Part shown: in pieces, positions 9,477 to 19,571 of the stretch | Numbering within the stretch: position 1 is the first letter of the stretch | Layout: every line of letters starts with the position of its first letter | DNA from: Muribaculaceae bacterium | GTDB taxonomy: Bacteria; Bacteroidota; Bacteroidia; Bacteroidales; Muribaculaceae | Assembly: GCA_017409345.1 (NCBI GenBank) | Contig: JAFQSX010000028.1 | Span: 1-63,477, forward strand | Direction of reading: 5' to 3' | DNA length: 63,477 nt | Notes under the pieces: generated by a model | Told to the model about the DNA's origin: nothing | Database searches by the model: none | The model's input: only the letters and a program-made list of their open reading frames with translations | Made by a program: the position numbers and the translations under genes

Positions 9477-12248
9477 TTATCCTACAACAATATTGACAAT
9501 CTTACCTGGTACAACTATAATCTTACGAATAGTTTTACTATCAAGCCACTTGGCTGCACCTTCATGAGCCAATGCTATTTTTTCTACTTCTTCACGAGCA
9601 GTATCGGCTGCTACTTCTATATTGAAACGTGCTTTACCATTAAATGATACTGCATAAGTCACTTTATCTTCTTTGAGATATTCTTCGTTGTAAGAAGGCC
9701 ATTGAGCATCACAAATAGAGGTAGTGTTACCTATTTCATGCCACAATTCTTCTGTAATGTGAGGGGCAAATGGAGCCAATACAATGAGAACTTGACTCAA
9801 TACTTCTTTATTAGTAGATTTAAATGAATTGAGTTCGTTTACACAAATCATAAATGCACTGATTGAAGTGTTGTATGAGAAATGTTCAATATCGAAAGTT
9901 ACTTTCTTGATAAGTTTGTGTACGGCTTTTAATTCTTCGCGTGATGGCTCACCTTCAGTAACGGCAAGTTTGTCACCTTTATAGAACAATCCCCAAAGTT
10001 TTTTCAAGAAACGGTTCACACCATCAATACCATTAGTATCCCATGGTTTGCTTTGTTCGAGTGGACCAAGGAACATTTCATAAAGACGAAGAGTATCAGC
10101 ACCATAACGTTCTACAATGTCATCGGGATTAACCACATTAAACATTGATTTCGACATTTTTTCTACGGCATAACCACACACATATTTATCATCTTCAAGC
10201 ACAAATTGTGCATCATTGAATTCGGGACGCCAGTTGCGGAATTTTTCTATATCAAGTATATCATTGCTCACAATGTTTACATCTACGTGAATAGGTGTAA
10301 CATCGTAATCTTTTTTCAAATTATAAGATACAAATGTATTAGTATCTTTTATACGATACACAAAGTTACTGCGACCTTGAATCATACCTTGATTTATGAG
10401 TTTCTTGAATGGTTCTTGTTCACACACTTCGCCCATATCATAAAGGAATTTATTCCAGAAACGGCTATAAATCAAGTGACCTGTAGCATGCTCAGTACCA
10501 CCAATATAAAGGTCAACATTACGCCAATATTCATTAGCCTCTTTTGATACCAACGCATCATTATTGCGTGGATCCATATAACGAAGGTAATATGCACTTG
10601 AACCTGCAAAACCGGGCATAGTGCAAAGTTCGATAGGATAACCTTCTTCGGTAACCCAGTTTTTAGCACGTCCCAATGGAGGTTCACCTGTTTCGGTAGG
10701 AAGATATTTATCCACTTCAGGAAGCAACAATGGAAGCTTGTTTTCATCCATCATTTGAGGCACACCATCTTTATAATATACAGGGAATGGCTCACCCCAA
10801 TAGCGTTGACGGCTGAAGATAGCGTCGCGAAGACGATAATTTACTTTGATTTTACCAAGACCTTTTTCGCTGATAAATTTCTTAGTTGCCGCAATAGCAT
10901 CTTTCACTTCAAGACCATTAAGATCTAATTCGGCACCTTTTGAATTTATCATTTTACCGGCTTTGGCATCAAAACTTTCTTCGCTCACATCACAACCTTC
11001 AATCAATGGAATGATAGGAAGATTAAAATGACGAGCAAAAGCATAGTCACGACTATCATGAGCAGGCACAGCCATGATAGCACCTGTACCATATCCGGCA
11101 AGTACATAATCACTCACCCACACAGGAATTTTTTCACCTGTCAATGGATTGATAGCATAAGAACCTGTAAACACACCCGAAATTTTCTTTTCAATCATGC
11201 GTTCACGTTCTGTTTTATGTTTAATGCTATTAATATATTCTTCTACTTCGGCTTTCTTATCTTCGGTTACAACCATATCAACATAGGCACTTTCAGGAGC
11301 AAGTACCATAAATGTTACACCAAAGATAGTATCGGCACGAGTGGTGAAGATTTCAAGCACTACATCGCTATCGGCTATATTAAATTTCATTTCAGCACCT
11401 TCCGAGCGACCTATCCAGTTGCGTTGAGTTTCTTTCAACGAATCGGTCCAATCAATAGTGTCAAGACCATCGAGCAAACGTTGTGAATAAGCCGACACAC
11501 GAAGACACCATTGATACATCAATTTTTGTTCTACCGGATAACCTCCACGAATAGATACACCTTCACTCACTTCATCATTTGCAAGCACAGTACCTAATTT
11601 AGGACACCAGTTAACCATAGTATTTCCAAGATAAGCAATGCGATAGTTCATCAACACATCGCTCTTTTCTTTTTCGCTATATCCAGCCCAATCTTGAGCC
11701 GTAAATTCTATTTCTTTACTACATGCAGCATTGATACCTTCGGTTCCTTGTTTTTCAAAATTTGCAATCAATTTTGAAATATCACAAGCTTTTTGAGCAT
11801 CATTGTCATAGTAGCTGTTAAACATTTTTATAAATGCCCATTGTGTCCATTTGTAATACTCAGGGTCACATGTTTTTATTTCACGATCCCAGTCATAGCA
11901 GAAACCTATTTTATCGAGCTGACTGCGATAACGAGCAATATTTTGACGAGTAGTTACCTCGGGATGTTGACCTGTTTGGATAGCATATTGTTCAGCAGGC
12001 AAACCATAAGCATCGTAACCCATTGGGTGTAACACGTTGAAACCTTGAAGGCGTTTGAAACGTGAATAAATATCCGATGCTATATATCCAAGTGGGTGAC
12101 CCACATGAAGTCCGGCTCCCGAAGGATAAGGAAACATGTCAAGAACATAAAATTTAGGACGATTGCTATCTATTTCTGTTTTATAAGTGTTGTTATCTTT
12201 CCAATATTGTTGCCAACGGCTTTCAATATCTTTGTGATTATATTCCAT
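9477..12248 (-). CDS. leuS: Leucyl-tRNA synthetase
   Basis: This 923-residue class I synthetase charges tRNA-Leu. The HIGH motif appears as HVGH at residues 48-51 and KMSKS as KMSKSMFN near residue 696. Between them lies the CP1 editing domain, with [19 protein letters not shown]-like residues around 400-420, which deacylates misacylated tRNA. The anticodon-binding and C-terminal domains follow. The length is near that of other Bacteroidota LeuS enzymes, which are longer than E. coli LeuS. The ATG at 12248 follows a clear promoter by about 50 bases. It heads the operon with rdgB and the two propeller genes. Confidence 0.97.
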   Translation of the reverse strand: MEYNHKDIESRWQQYWKDNNTYKTEIDSNRPKFYVLDMFPYPSGAGLHVGHPLGYIASDIYSRFKRLQGFNVLHPMGYDAYGLPAEQYAIQTGQHPEVTTRQNIARYRSQLDKIGFCYDWDREIKTCDPEYYKWTQWAFIKMFNSYYDNDAQKACDISKLIANFEKQGTEGINAACSKEIEFTAQDWAGYSEKEKSDVLMNYRIAYLGNTMVNWCPKLGTVLANDEVSEGVSIRGGYPVEQKLMYQWCLRVSAYSQRLLDGLDTIDWTDSLKETQRNWIGRSEGAEMKFNIADSDVVLEIFTTRADTIFGVTFMVLAPESAYVDMVVTEDKKAEVEEYINSIKHKTERERMIEKKISGVFTGSYAINPLTGEKIPVWVSDYVLAGYGTGAIMAVPAHDSRDYAFARHFNLPIIPLIEGCDVSEESFDAKAGKMINSKGAELDLNGLEVKDAIAATKKFISEKGLGKIKVNYRLRDAIFSRQRYWGEPFPVYYKDGVPQMMDENKLPLLLPEVDKYLPTETGEPPLGRAKNWVTEEGYPIELCTMPGFAGSSAYYLRYMDPRNNDALVSKEANEYWRNVDLYIGGTEHATGHLIYSRFWNKFLYDMGEVCEQEPFKKLINQGMIQGRSNFVYRIKDTNTFVSYNLKKDYDVTPIHVDVNIVSNDILDIEKFRNWRPEFNDAQFVLEDDKYVCGYAVEKMSKSMFNVVNPDDIVERYGADTLRLYEMFLGPLEQSKPWDTNGIDGVNRFLKKLWGLFYKGDKLAVTEGEPSREELKAVHKLIKKVTFDIEHFSYNTSISAFMICVNELNSFKSTNKEVLSQVLIVLAPFAPHITEELWHEIGNTTSICDAQWPSYNEEYLKEDKVTYAVSFNGKARFNIEVAADTAREEVEKIALAHEGAAKWLDSKTIRKIIVVPGKIVNIVVG

Positions 12249-12297
12249 AATGAATGATATATTTGATTGATTTATTATTATTCAGTTTATCTCTTTG

Positions 12298-12305
12298 CAA
12301 AATTA
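12298..12305 (-). promoter_or_regulatory. -7 promoter box for leuS
   Basis: On the minus strand this reads TAATTTTG, matching TAnnTTTG, 49 bases before the leuS ATG. Confidence 0.6.
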
Positions 12306-12374
12306 ATTATATGGCTTCTATTTCTAAAATAAAGTTGTTTACGTTGAGTTAATCAATGATGTAAATAAAAATGT

Positions 12375-13355
12375 TTATAAACCTAATTTTTCAGAAATAT
12401 CAAGCATTCGTTGAATAGGAATACGAGCCTTTTCTGCAATTTCACTATCTACTTCTATAACCGGTTGCTCATATTTGAGACAGTTATAAAGTTTTTCAAG
12501 TGTATTGAGTTTCATATAGTTACAATCATTGCAAGCACAAGTGCTATCTTCGGGTGGTGCAGGAATAAATACTTTATCGCTGCATTTCTTCTTCATTTCA
12601 TGAAGAATGCCACTCTCGGTTGCCACTATAAATTCTTTGGCTTCGCTATTGATAGCATAATTTAATAAAGCGGCAGTTGATCCCACTTTATCGGCTAATA
12701 TTACAATTGAATTTTTACATTCGGGATGAACAAGTAATTTTGCTTGAGGATATTGCTTTTTCAACTCCACTATTTTTTCAACCGAGAATTGTTCATGAAC
12801 ATGACATGCCCCATTCCACAATAACATATTACGACCTGTAATACTATTGATATAATTACCCAAATTACGATCCGGACCAAATATTATTTTTTCATTCTCT
12901 GGAAAAGACTCTACTATTTGACGAGCATTAGATGAAGTCACTAGCACATCAGTCAATGCTTTTACTCCTGCCGATGTGTTGACATAACTTATTACTGTAT
13001 GTCCGGGATGATCTTTAATGAATTTTTCAAATTCATTAGAAGGACAACTATCGGCAAGTGAACATCCGGCCTTTGTATCAGGAACCAAAACTTTTTTATT
13101 GGGGCAAAGTATTTTGGCTGTTTCTCCCATAAAATGAACACCACAAAGCACTATGATAGGAGCCTCTATGCGAGCCGCAATTTGAGCCAAAGCAAGACTA
13201 TCACCTATATAATCAGCCAAATCTTGAATCTCACCTTTTTGATAATAGTGAGCCAATATAACAGCATTTTTCTCTTTTTTGAGTTTTATTATTTCTTCTT
13301 TGAGATTGAGTGTGCTGTCAATGGGCGCATCTACATAACCTTTATCGACATTCAT
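12375..13355 (-). CDS. nadA: Quinolinate synthase
   Basis: This 326-residue [4Fe-4S] enzyme condenses iminoaspartate with dihydroxyacetone phosphate to give quinolinate, for de novo NAD synthesis. The family motifs AHYYQKGEIQDLADYIGDS (residues 35-53), GVHFMGETAKIL, FGPDRNLGNYI and NGACHVHEQF are present. The likely cluster cysteines are C98, C184 and one of C273/C275/C278. No nadB or nadC lies beside it in the window. It stands alone on the minus strand, next to the long AT-rich intergenic region. Confidence 0.96.
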   Translation of the reverse strand: MNVDKGYVDAPIDSTLNLKEEIIKLKKEKNAVILAHYYQKGEIQDLADYIGDSLALAQIAARIEAPIIVLCGVHFMGETAKILCPNKKVLVPDTKAGCSLADSCPSNEFEKFIKDHPGHTVISYVNTSAGVKALTDVLVTSSNARQIVESFPENEKIIFGPDRNLGNYINSITGRNMLLWNGACHVHEQFSVEKIVELKKQYPQAKLLVHPECKNSIVILADKVGSTAALLNYAINSEAKEFIVATESGILHEMKKKCSDKVFIPAPPEDSTCACNDCNYMKLNTLEKLYNCLKYEQPVIEVDSEIAEKARIPIQRMLDISEKLGL

Positions 13356-13399
13356 CTTTTTTATTTTTATATAAGTTTTTTAAAAAAATCTTTTTTAAA

Positions 13400-13975
13400 G
13401 AATAAGAATATTGCATGTTGATAGTAGCGATAACTTTTAGTTGAAATATTTGCTTTTTAATTTATCAATATTTCAAATGAGGTTATATTTAAATCATCAA
13501 CATCTATAAAGAGTGATATATAATGATTTAGCACTGTTATCAACATTATGTTTATAAATTGCAAAGTTAATAACTTTTCTTCGCTTTACCCACTAATAAA
13601 CATCAAAAATAGTGTAGAAAAAGGCTTAATATATAATTGTTAACTTATTTGTATTATAAAGATAGGTACTAGTATAATCTACTGATTGATAAAAGCAAAT
13701 TTATTTATAAATTTTTTACATGATATTTATTTAATAAAATCTACATGTTATCAACACTCATTGTTAACAGTGAATGTTGATAAACTTTTGAAGCAAATAA
13801 TATATGTTTTTATAGATAATATAAATTACTAAATAATTAGTATTTAATAAATAAACACATGAATAATCAAGATAGTTCATTATATATTATAAACACACTT
13901 ATCAATAGTTTATCTACATATTAAAATATTGATATATAAATAGATAATTATATTATAAACATTATGTAGATAAAA
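13400..13975. other. Candidate replication origin (oriC)
   Basis: This gene-free, very AT-rich stretch between nadA and the MATE gene has several 9-mers one base away from the DnaA box TTATCCACA. TTATCAACA is at 13537-13545 and 13748-13756 on the plus strand and at 13775-13783 on the minus strand. TTATCTACA is at 13910-13918 (plus) and 13965-13973 (minus), and CTATCAACA is at 13416-13424 (minus). TTATCAATA occurs at 13462-13470 and 13899-13907. The 13748 and 13775 boxes form a 36-bp imperfect palindrome centred on GTTAAC. Calling it oriC is inference; dnaA itself is not in the window. Confidence 0.55.
13562..13569 (-). promoter_or_regulatory. Possible -7 promoter box for nadA
   Basis: On the minus strand this reads TAACTTTG, a good TAnnTTTG match, but it lies about 206 bases before the nadA ATG. 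If used, the leader would be long. It falls inside the proposed origin region. Confidence 0.4.
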
Positions 13976-14004
13976 AATAAACTGCACTTAGTGCAGTTTA
14001 TTTT
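13974..14004. terminator. Terminator of the MATE gene
   Basis: A perfect 14-bp stem (13974-13987 with 13991-14004) with a TTA loop has T-rich flanks on both sides. It ends the minus-strand MATE transcript about 150 bases after the stop and also isolates the AT-rich region. Confidence 0.8.
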
Positions 14005-14157
14005 ATTGAGTAATTAAGTATAAATTTTTTATTTATTTTCTTCTATTTTTATATCATTACTTTTTAATTTAAAAGTAAAAATATTGTTTTTATATATTTT
14101 TTATTATCTATTGATTGTAGTGGGTATTTACACCCGATAAGATATAAAATATAATTA

Positions 14158-15492
14158 TTATTTTGTTGTTTTCAAAAAGAAGTAAAGGAATAGGGCTCCG
14201 GCGAGGAAGAGGGGAATTGAGAAACTTAAAATGATGCCGAAGATGCCTAATGATGCGGGAATGGCGAGGAGATAGGTGGCCGGTACACCAACTATCACAT
14301 AGCACACAAGGGCTATCCATAGCATAGGCATCACGTTTGAGGTGCCACGAAGGGCATTTGAGAAGTTGATTTGTGTGGCATCTCCCAATTGATATAGCAC
14401 AAGTGGGAAAATCAATGTTGAGGCGGTGGCAATCACCACGGTATCGTCGGTAAATATGGTCATCAAGTCGCGACCAAAAAAGATGAAGATAAAAGATGAA
14501 ATGGTAGCGAGAGTAAGCATAATATGATATCCGGCAAATGCCACTTGTCGCATACCTTTTTTGTCGTTGCGACCGGCTGCGTTGGCCACCAAAACCGACA
14601 CGCTCGACCCCATGCTATAATAGATGCAAAAACCGAGAGTGCCTACTATAACAATGATTTGATAGGCTGCTAATTCGATAGCGCCAAGCCAACCTGCCAC
14701 TACGGCAGCGAAGGTGAACGACCCCGATTCGAGTGATAGCTGTAACGCAATAGGGAGTGATGTGAGGATGATATGTTTTTGTTTTTTATAGCTCACACTG
14801 CTATTTAAAAATCCTTGACTATATTCGTGATATTTCTTTAGTCCAAAGAATATAGCAATGATGGCTATTGGGCAAATAATACGGGAAATGAGTGTGCTTA
14901 TTCCGGCTCCGTTGAGTCCCAATTCGGGAAATTCGAGGTTGCCATAGATTAGCAACCAGTTGCCTATGATATTTGTAATATTTGAAATGAGAATAATCCA
15001 CATGGGCATTCGTGAATTACCTATAGCATAGGACCATTGGGCAAACACGTTGAATAGTGATGTAGGAATCAACCCAACAAGGAATAAAAGGAAGTATGGA
15101 CGAATGAGTGGAAGGAGTTCATAAGGTTGTCCCATTTTATCAACATTGATGTAGAAAAGAAACATCACACAAGTGATGAGTAGTGAAAAAATGAGGTTTA
15201 ACACTACCCCATTGCGAAGAATCTCTCCTATGGCATTTTTGCGTCCTTGTGAAAACATTGCGCCAATCAAGGGAGTAAGTCCATAGGTGAAACCCATACA
15301 GGCGAAATTAGCCGTATAAAATAGGTTATTGACAAATGAAGCCGAAGCGAGAGCCTCAGTGGAATAACGCCCTACCATAATAGTATCGGCAAATCCCACA
15401 ACGATAGTGCCTAATTGCCCTATCAAAATGGGAATACCGAGGCTAATAATCGCCGAGTAGTTTTCTTTATATTTATTCCATGTTTGACTCAT
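14158..15492 (-). CDS. MATE family efflux transporter
   Basis: This 444-residue inner-membrane protein has about twelve hydrophobic segments in two related halves, as in MATE/NorM Na+ or H+ drug antiporters. The N-terminal GIPILIGQLGTIVVGFADTIMVG block and the repeat in the second half (LPIALQLSLESGSFTFAAVVAGWLG, in part) are typical. The substrate cannot be read. The ATG at 15492 lies only 9 bases past a terminator hairpin, so expression may depend on read-through from the Bax-inhibitor gene or on an unrecognised promoter. Confidence 0.93.
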   Translation of the reverse strand: MSQTWNKYKENYSAIISLGIPILIGQLGTIVVGFADTIMVGRYSTEALASASFVNNLFYTANFACMGFTYGLTPLIGAMFSQGRKNAIGEILRNGVVLNLIFSLLITCVMFLFYINVDKMGQPYELLPLIRPYFLLFLVGLIPTSLFNVFAQWSYAIGNSRMPMWIILISNITNIIGNWLLIYGNLEFPELGLNGAGISTLISRIICPIAIIAIFFGLKKYHEYSQGFLNSSVSYKKQKHIILTSLPIALQLSLESGSFTFAAVVAGWLGAIELAAYQIIVIVGTLGFCIYYSMGSSVSVLVANAAGRNDKKGMRQVAFAGYHIMLTLATISSFIFIFFGRDLMTIFTDDTVVIATASTLIFPLVLYQLGDATQINFSNALRGTSNVMPMLWIALVCYVIVGVPATYLLAIPASLGIFGIILSFSIPLFLAGALFLYFFLKTTK

Positions 15493-15500
15493 ATTTCATT

Positions 15501-15533
15501 AAAAACCCGGCAAGAGAATCAAGCCGGGTTTTT
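15501..15533. terminator. Terminator after the Bax-inhibitor-1 gene
   Basis: An 11-bp stem (15501-15511 with 15523-15533) has A-run and T-run flanks. It lies 18 bases past the minus-strand stop at 15552 and directly before the MATE start codon. Confidence 0.8.
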
Positions 15534-15551
15534 ATTATTTCAGATTAGTTA

Positions 15552-16262
15552 TTATCGGCGATCGCCAAGAAATCTCAATAAGTAGATAAATAGGTTGATA
15601 AAGTCAAGATATAGACTCAAAGCACCGATTGTAGCAAGACGACCATCGGTGGCATTAGGCATTGAGAGTGCCATATTTTTGATTTTTTGAGTGTCCCATG
15701 CAGTGAGACCAATAAAAATCAATACACCTGCACCCGATATAATCCAATCGAGAGTAGAACTTGCAACAAAGATGTTGACAACAGCACAAATGATAAGACC
15801 TATAAGAGCCATTACCAAAATCGAACCAAATTTAGAAAGGTCGGTTGAAGTGAAATATCCATATATGCTCATTGCTCCAAAAGTACCTGCTGTAATAAAG
15901 AATGTGCTTGCAATAGATTCTCCGGTATAAACTAAGAATATTGGTGCAAGGCTCAAGCCGTTAACAATAGCAAAGAGGAAAAATAGGGTTGTTGCCATGG
16001 CTGAACTTATCTTGTTGATTGCTCCCGAAATAGCAATCACAAGTAACACTTCAACACCCAATAATACCCATATTCCCCATGAATTGGCAAAAACCATTGA
16101 GAGGAATGTTTCACTACCGGCAGCCCACATTGATACAAATCCGGTAACGAGTAGAGCAAGGAACATTTTCATATATACTTGCTTCATAACAGCGCTCACT
16201 GTTTGAGCAATAGATTGTTCCGAATGATACATTTGTTGTGGTTGATAATAATTTTGTTCCAT
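15552..16262 (-). CDS. Bax inhibitor-1/YccA family membrane protein
   Basis: This 236-residue polytopic inner-membrane protein has about seven transmembrane segments. The BI-1 features are the conserved GLSLAPIF segment, GTFGAMSIYGYFTSTDLSKFG (in part) in the middle, and the C-terminal DTQKIKNM...LYLDFINLFIYLLRFLG block. Bacterial relatives act as pH-sensitive calcium leak channels or as modulators of FtsH proteolysis; which applies here is unknown. It lies 36 bases downstream of argS and ends at a strong terminator, so argS and this gene probably share a transcript. Confidence 0.93.
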   Translation of the reverse strand: MEQNYYQPQQMYHSEQSIAQTVSAVMKQVYMKMFLALLVTGFVSMWAAGSETFLSMVFANSWGIWVLLGVEVLLVIAISGAINKISSAMATTLFFLFAIVNGLSLAPIFLVYTGESIASTFFITAGTFGAMSIYGYFTSTDLSKFGSILVMALIGLIICAVVNIFVASSTLDWIISGAGVLIFIGLTAWDTQKIKNMALSMPNATDGRLATIGALSLYLDFINLFIYLLRFLGDRR

Positions 16263-16298
16263 AATTAAGATAAATATTAGATTATTATTAAAAGGATT

Positions 16299-18089
16299 TT
16301 ACATTCTTTCGGGCACATTGATACCGAGGAGGCTCATGCCGGTTTTGATTACTTTAGAAGTACAATCCGAGAGAGTGAGACGCAATGAGCGTACAGCCTC
16401 GTTTTCTTCTCGAAGTATTGAGTAGTCGTGGTAGAATTGGTTATATTCTTTCACGAGTTCATACACATAGTTGGCAATAAGAGCAGGGCTATAGTTGCGA
16501 CCGGCCTCGTTAACCACAGCAGGGAAATCAGCGAGACGTTGGATAAGCGCGATTTCCTTTTCGTTAGGCTCAACAGCCGAGTAGTCACCAATAACAAATC
16601 CTGCATCAGCAGCCTTTCGCATCACTGAGCGAATACGTGCATGAGTGTATTGAATAAATGGTCCGGTATTACCATTGAAATCGATTGACTCTTTAGGATT
16701 GAATGTCATATTCTTGCGAGGATCAACCTTCAAGAGGAAGTATTTCAATGCGCCAAGACCCACCATTTCGGTGATTGCTTCGGCTTCTTCGGCTGTGCAG
16801 TCGTCGAGTTTACCGAGTTCGCGTGACACTTCGCGAGCGGTGTTGACCATTTCGTCCATAAGATCGTCGGCATCAACCACTGTTCCTTCACGGCTCTTCA
16901 TCTTACCTTCGGGAAGTTCAACCATACCATAAGAGAAGTGAACGAGGTCTTTACCCCATTTGAAACCGAGTTTGTCAAGAAGCAATGACAATACTTGGAA
17001 ATGGTAGTTTTGTTCATTACCCACCACATAAATCATCTTATCGATAGGATAATCTTGGTAACGAAGTTTGGCTGTACCGATATCTTGAGTCATATACACC
17101 GAAGTGCCATCGCTACGTAGGAGTAGTTTGTGGTCGAGACCATCGTTGGTCAAGTCGGCCCACACCGAGTTGTCCTCTTTGCGATACATAATACCTTTTT
17201 CAAGACCTTCGAGCACTTTGTCTTTACCTTCGAGGTAAGTGTCGCTTTCATAATAAATCTTGTCGAAGTCAACTCCCATGCGCTTATAGGTTTCGTCAAA
17301 TCCGGCATATACCCATGAGTTCATCATTTCCCACAATGAACGAATTTCGGGGTCTTTTTGTTCCCAGCGACGGAGCATTTCGCGAGCCTCTTGCATCAAT
17401 GGCGATGCTTTTTCGGCATCTTCTTGTGAAAGGTTTTGTGATTCCATCAACTCTTTCACTTCGGCTTTATAATGCTTGTCAAACAATACATAGAAATCAC
17501 CGATGAGGTGGTCGCCCTTCTTACCTGCTTTTTCGGGAGTGAGACCTTCGCCCCACTTTTGCCAAGCGAGCATTGATTTGCAAATGTGGATACCGCGGTC
17601 GTTCACGATATTTGTTTTCACCACTTTGTTACCACATGCCTTGAGAATTTCAGAGAGACTGAATCCGAGAAGGTTGTTGCGCACATGACCTAGGTGAAGA
17701 GGTTTGTTGGTGTTGGGCGAAGAATATTCCACCATCACCAATTGGCTCTCGTTGGTTACAGGAGTGATACCATAGTTTTCGGTAGCCACGATACCTGCAA
17801 TAACCGAGTTCCAGAAAGTAGGCTCGATTACGATGTTGAGGAAGCCTTTAATCACATTGAAGCGATTTACGGCTGGCTCATTTTTTTCCAACCACTCCCC
17901 TATCTCGGTTCCCACTGCTTCGGGTGCTTTGCGAGCAGCCTTTACCCAAGGGAATACAACGATTGTGAGGTTACCTTCAAACTCTTTTTTAGTTGTTTGA
18001 GGCACTATTGATGCTGCCTCTACGTCAACGCCGTAAAGTTCTTTCACGGCTTTAGCAACGGCTTGCGATATAATATTATCAATCGACAT
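16299..18089 (-). CDS. argS: Arginyl-tRNA synthetase
   Basis: This 596-residue class I synthetase charges tRNA-Arg. The N-terminal Arg_tRNA_synt_N domain covers residues 1-100. The HIGH motif appears as HLGH at 132-135 inside VEYSSPNTNKPLHLGHVRNN. The KMSKS loop is represented by GKMKSREGTVV near residue 390. The C-terminal DALR anticodon-binding domain (YVYELVKEYNQFYHDYSIL) ends the protein. Promoter and start codon are close together (28 bases). It is the last conserved gene before the RHS toxin island. Confidence 0.97.
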   Translation of the reverse strand: MSIDNIISQAVAKAVKELYGVDVEAASIVPQTTKKEFEGNLTIVVFPWVKAARKAPEAVGTEIGEWLEKNEPAVNRFNVIKGFLNIVIEPTFWNSVIAGIVATENYGITPVTNESQLVMVEYSSPNTNKPLHLGHVRNNLLGFSLSEILKACGNKVVKTNIVNDRGIHICKSMLAWQKWGEGLTPEKAGKKGDHLIGDFYVLFDKHYKAEVKELMESQNLSQEDAEKASPLMQEAREMLRRWEQKDPEIRSLWEMMNSWVYAGFDETYKRMGVDFDKIYYESDTYLEGKDKVLEGLEKGIMYRKEDNSVWADLTNDGLDHKLLLRSDGTSVYMTQDIGTAKLRYQDYPIDKMIYVVGNEQNYHFQVLSLLLDKLGFKWGKDLVHFSYGMVELPEGKMKSREGTVVDADDLMDEMVNTAREVSRELGKLDDCTAEEAEAITEMVGLGALKYFLLKVDPRKNMTFNPKESIDFNGNTGPFIQYTHARIRSVMRKAADAGFVIGDYSAVEPNEKEIALIQRLADFPAVVNEAGRNYSPALIANYVYELVKEYNQFYHDYSILREENEAVRSLRLTLSDCTSKVIKTGMSLLGINVPERM

Positions 18090-18117
18090 AATTATCCTAA
18101 TTTAGTTATTAATGCCA

Positions 18118-18125
18118 CAAAGTTA
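18118..18125 (-). promoter_or_regulatory. -7 promoter box for argS
   Basis: On the minus strand this reads TAACTTTG, 28 bases before the argS ATG. The sequence directly beyond it (18122-18142) is repeated at the far end of the RHS island. Confidence 0.65.
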
Positions 18126-18142
18126 CGAAAAATGATAGAATA
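18122..18142. repeat. Left copy of the island-flanking direct repeat
   Basis: This 21-base stretch, beginning GTTACGAAAAAT and ending ATAGAATA, matches 24066-24086 at 20 of 21 positions in the same orientation. The two copies bracket all the RHS-related genes. Confidence 0.5.
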
Positions 18143-18297
18143 TTATCACATCTATTGCTTTTAATATTTTGATATTGCATAAATAGCAAGATTTATTGTT
18201 AAAAAGAATGAAAAGCAACCAAAATTGATAGGAAAATTCATCTAATTTAGGGAAATTTGTAATTAAAGATAAAACAATCTTTTCTATAAAAGTAATT

Positions 18298-18924
18298 ATG
18301 AGTAAGATTCGATATATGCGTTTCTGGAAATGGCAATGTTTGATAGTAATACTATTATTGGGTATATATCTGTATTATGATTCAATAGAAATGCAGAGCC
18401 CATTATTGCTGAAATTTCTAATCGTTTGTTGTTATGTAGCGTGTGTATTGATTTCATGTATTTTGATAAAACATAAGCAATATGTGCGATTAGGCGTTTT
18501 GTTGGCAATAAATATTTTGTCGAGTTGTATATGCTATATTGCTTGTGGATTGTTGCCATTTAGGTCAAGTTATTCTCAATATTTAGGTAGTTATACCATG
18601 GCACAATCAAAACAAAATAATTCCTTCTTGTGGGAATATGAGATATTATCAAATGATAATAATATGATTGCCCCGTTTTTTAATTATTGTTTTGTTGAAA
18701 ATGAGTATATTAAAAAGGATAATGACTCTATTGAGATTAATCAAAATCGGTTTAATATAATTTTGAATTTATCATATTTTGATTACGACAAATGGGAACT
18801 TCATGCCGATGATTTTGGTAGAATTGCAAAAGATTTATATGACAATTTTTATTCAGCATCAATACCCCGAAAACCTAATGACACAATAAAGGTATATATC
18901 AAATCAAAACAGTTACCATATTAA
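18298..18924 (+). CDS. Small membrane protein of unknown function in RHS island
   Basis: This 208-residue protein has three hydrophobic segments in the first 90 residues (around 14-30, 38-58 and 65-87). A polar C-terminal half with FDYDKWELHADDFG and IPRKPNDTIKVYIKSK follows. I do not recognise the family. Its position before a SUKH immunity gene suggests a membrane-located immunity protein or the remains of one. A 35-base stretch of its 3' end (18862-18896) reappears as a relic at 21029-21063. Base composition is AT-richer than in the neighbouring argS. Confidence 0.7.
   Translation: MSKIRYMRFWKWQCLIVILLLGIYLYYDSIEMQSPLLLKFLIVCCYVACVLISCILIKHKQYVRLGVLLAINILSSCICYIACGLLPFRSSYSQYLGSYTMAQSKQNNSFLWEYEILSNDNNMIAPFFNYCFVENEYIKKDNDSIEINQNRFNIILNLSYFDYDKWELHADDFGRIAKDLYDNFYSASIPRKPNDTIKVYIKSKQLPY
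18862..18896 (+). repeat. 35-base repeat, intact copy in a gene
   Basis: The stretch encoding IPRKPNDTIKVY recurs at 21029-21063 with one mismatch. It marks past duplication within the island. Confidence 0.75.
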
Positions 18925-18977
18925 CACATTGAGGATATGGTAATATTTGTCCGAAAATAAATTTAATAATAAACAAT

Positions 18978-19565
18978 ATGGAAGATTATGAAAAGATTAG
19001 AAAACTACTTATGAAATATTCTCATAAGGGTGTACTAAAAGTAGAAAGTACAGGGGTAACGCTAATAGGTCAAGCTCCTCATATTGCACCAAAAGCGTGG
19101 CTGAATTATATTTTTGCAGTATTAAATAAGCAACAATTGAAAGAGTTGGAAGCTTCTTTGGGGAGGCAACTGCCAACTGCATATGCTGATTTTTTGCAAA
19201 ATTTCTCAAATGGTTTATTTGTTTTATGTAATGAATTTAGTTTAGAAGGTTTGCGAGCAAATTATAAAAGGATTGGAGGATATGAATTGCTTCAGCCGTA
19301 TGACTTGTGTTTCTCAAATGTTTATCAACGAATTAAAAACGCGACAGAAGAGATGTTATTTATAGGGAGTTATACCTGGGATGGCTCAAATTTATATATG
19401 ATGAATGATGGAACAGTTTATTATTGTACCAAATATGATGCTACTCCATTAAAAAAGTGGGGTTCGTTAACAGAAATGCTATTAGAGGAGATTCCACGAT
19501 TATATAGTTTATATGACGAAGATGGGGTGAGATTAGACCCGGAGCAATCACCTTTGCCGATATAA
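18978..19565 (+). CDS. SMI1/KNR4 (SUKH) family immunity protein
   Basis: This 195-residue protein has the SUKH-type core: LNKQQLKELEASLGRQLPTAYADFLQNFSNG (residues about 49-79, cited in part), then strands leading to MLFIGSYTWDGSNLYMMNDGTVYYC. SUKH proteins neutralise secreted polymorphic toxins by direct binding, and the family covers many unrelated toxins. No toxin lies directly upstream, so it is an orphan immunity gene or protects against siblings. Its stop codon is followed after 6 bases by a truncated RHS core in the same frame, which marks a recombination junction. Confidence 0.8.
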   Translation: MEDYEKIRKLLMKYSHKGVLKVESTGVTLIGQAPHIAPKAWLNYIFAVLNKQQLKELEASLGRQLPTAYADFLQNFSNGLFVLCNEFSLEGLRANYKRIGGYELLQPYDLCFSNVYQRIKNATEEMLFIGSYTWDGSNLYMMNDGTVYYCTKYDATPLKKWGSLTEMLLEEIPRLYSLYDEDGVRLDPEQSPLPI

Positions 19566-19571
19566 AAATAC

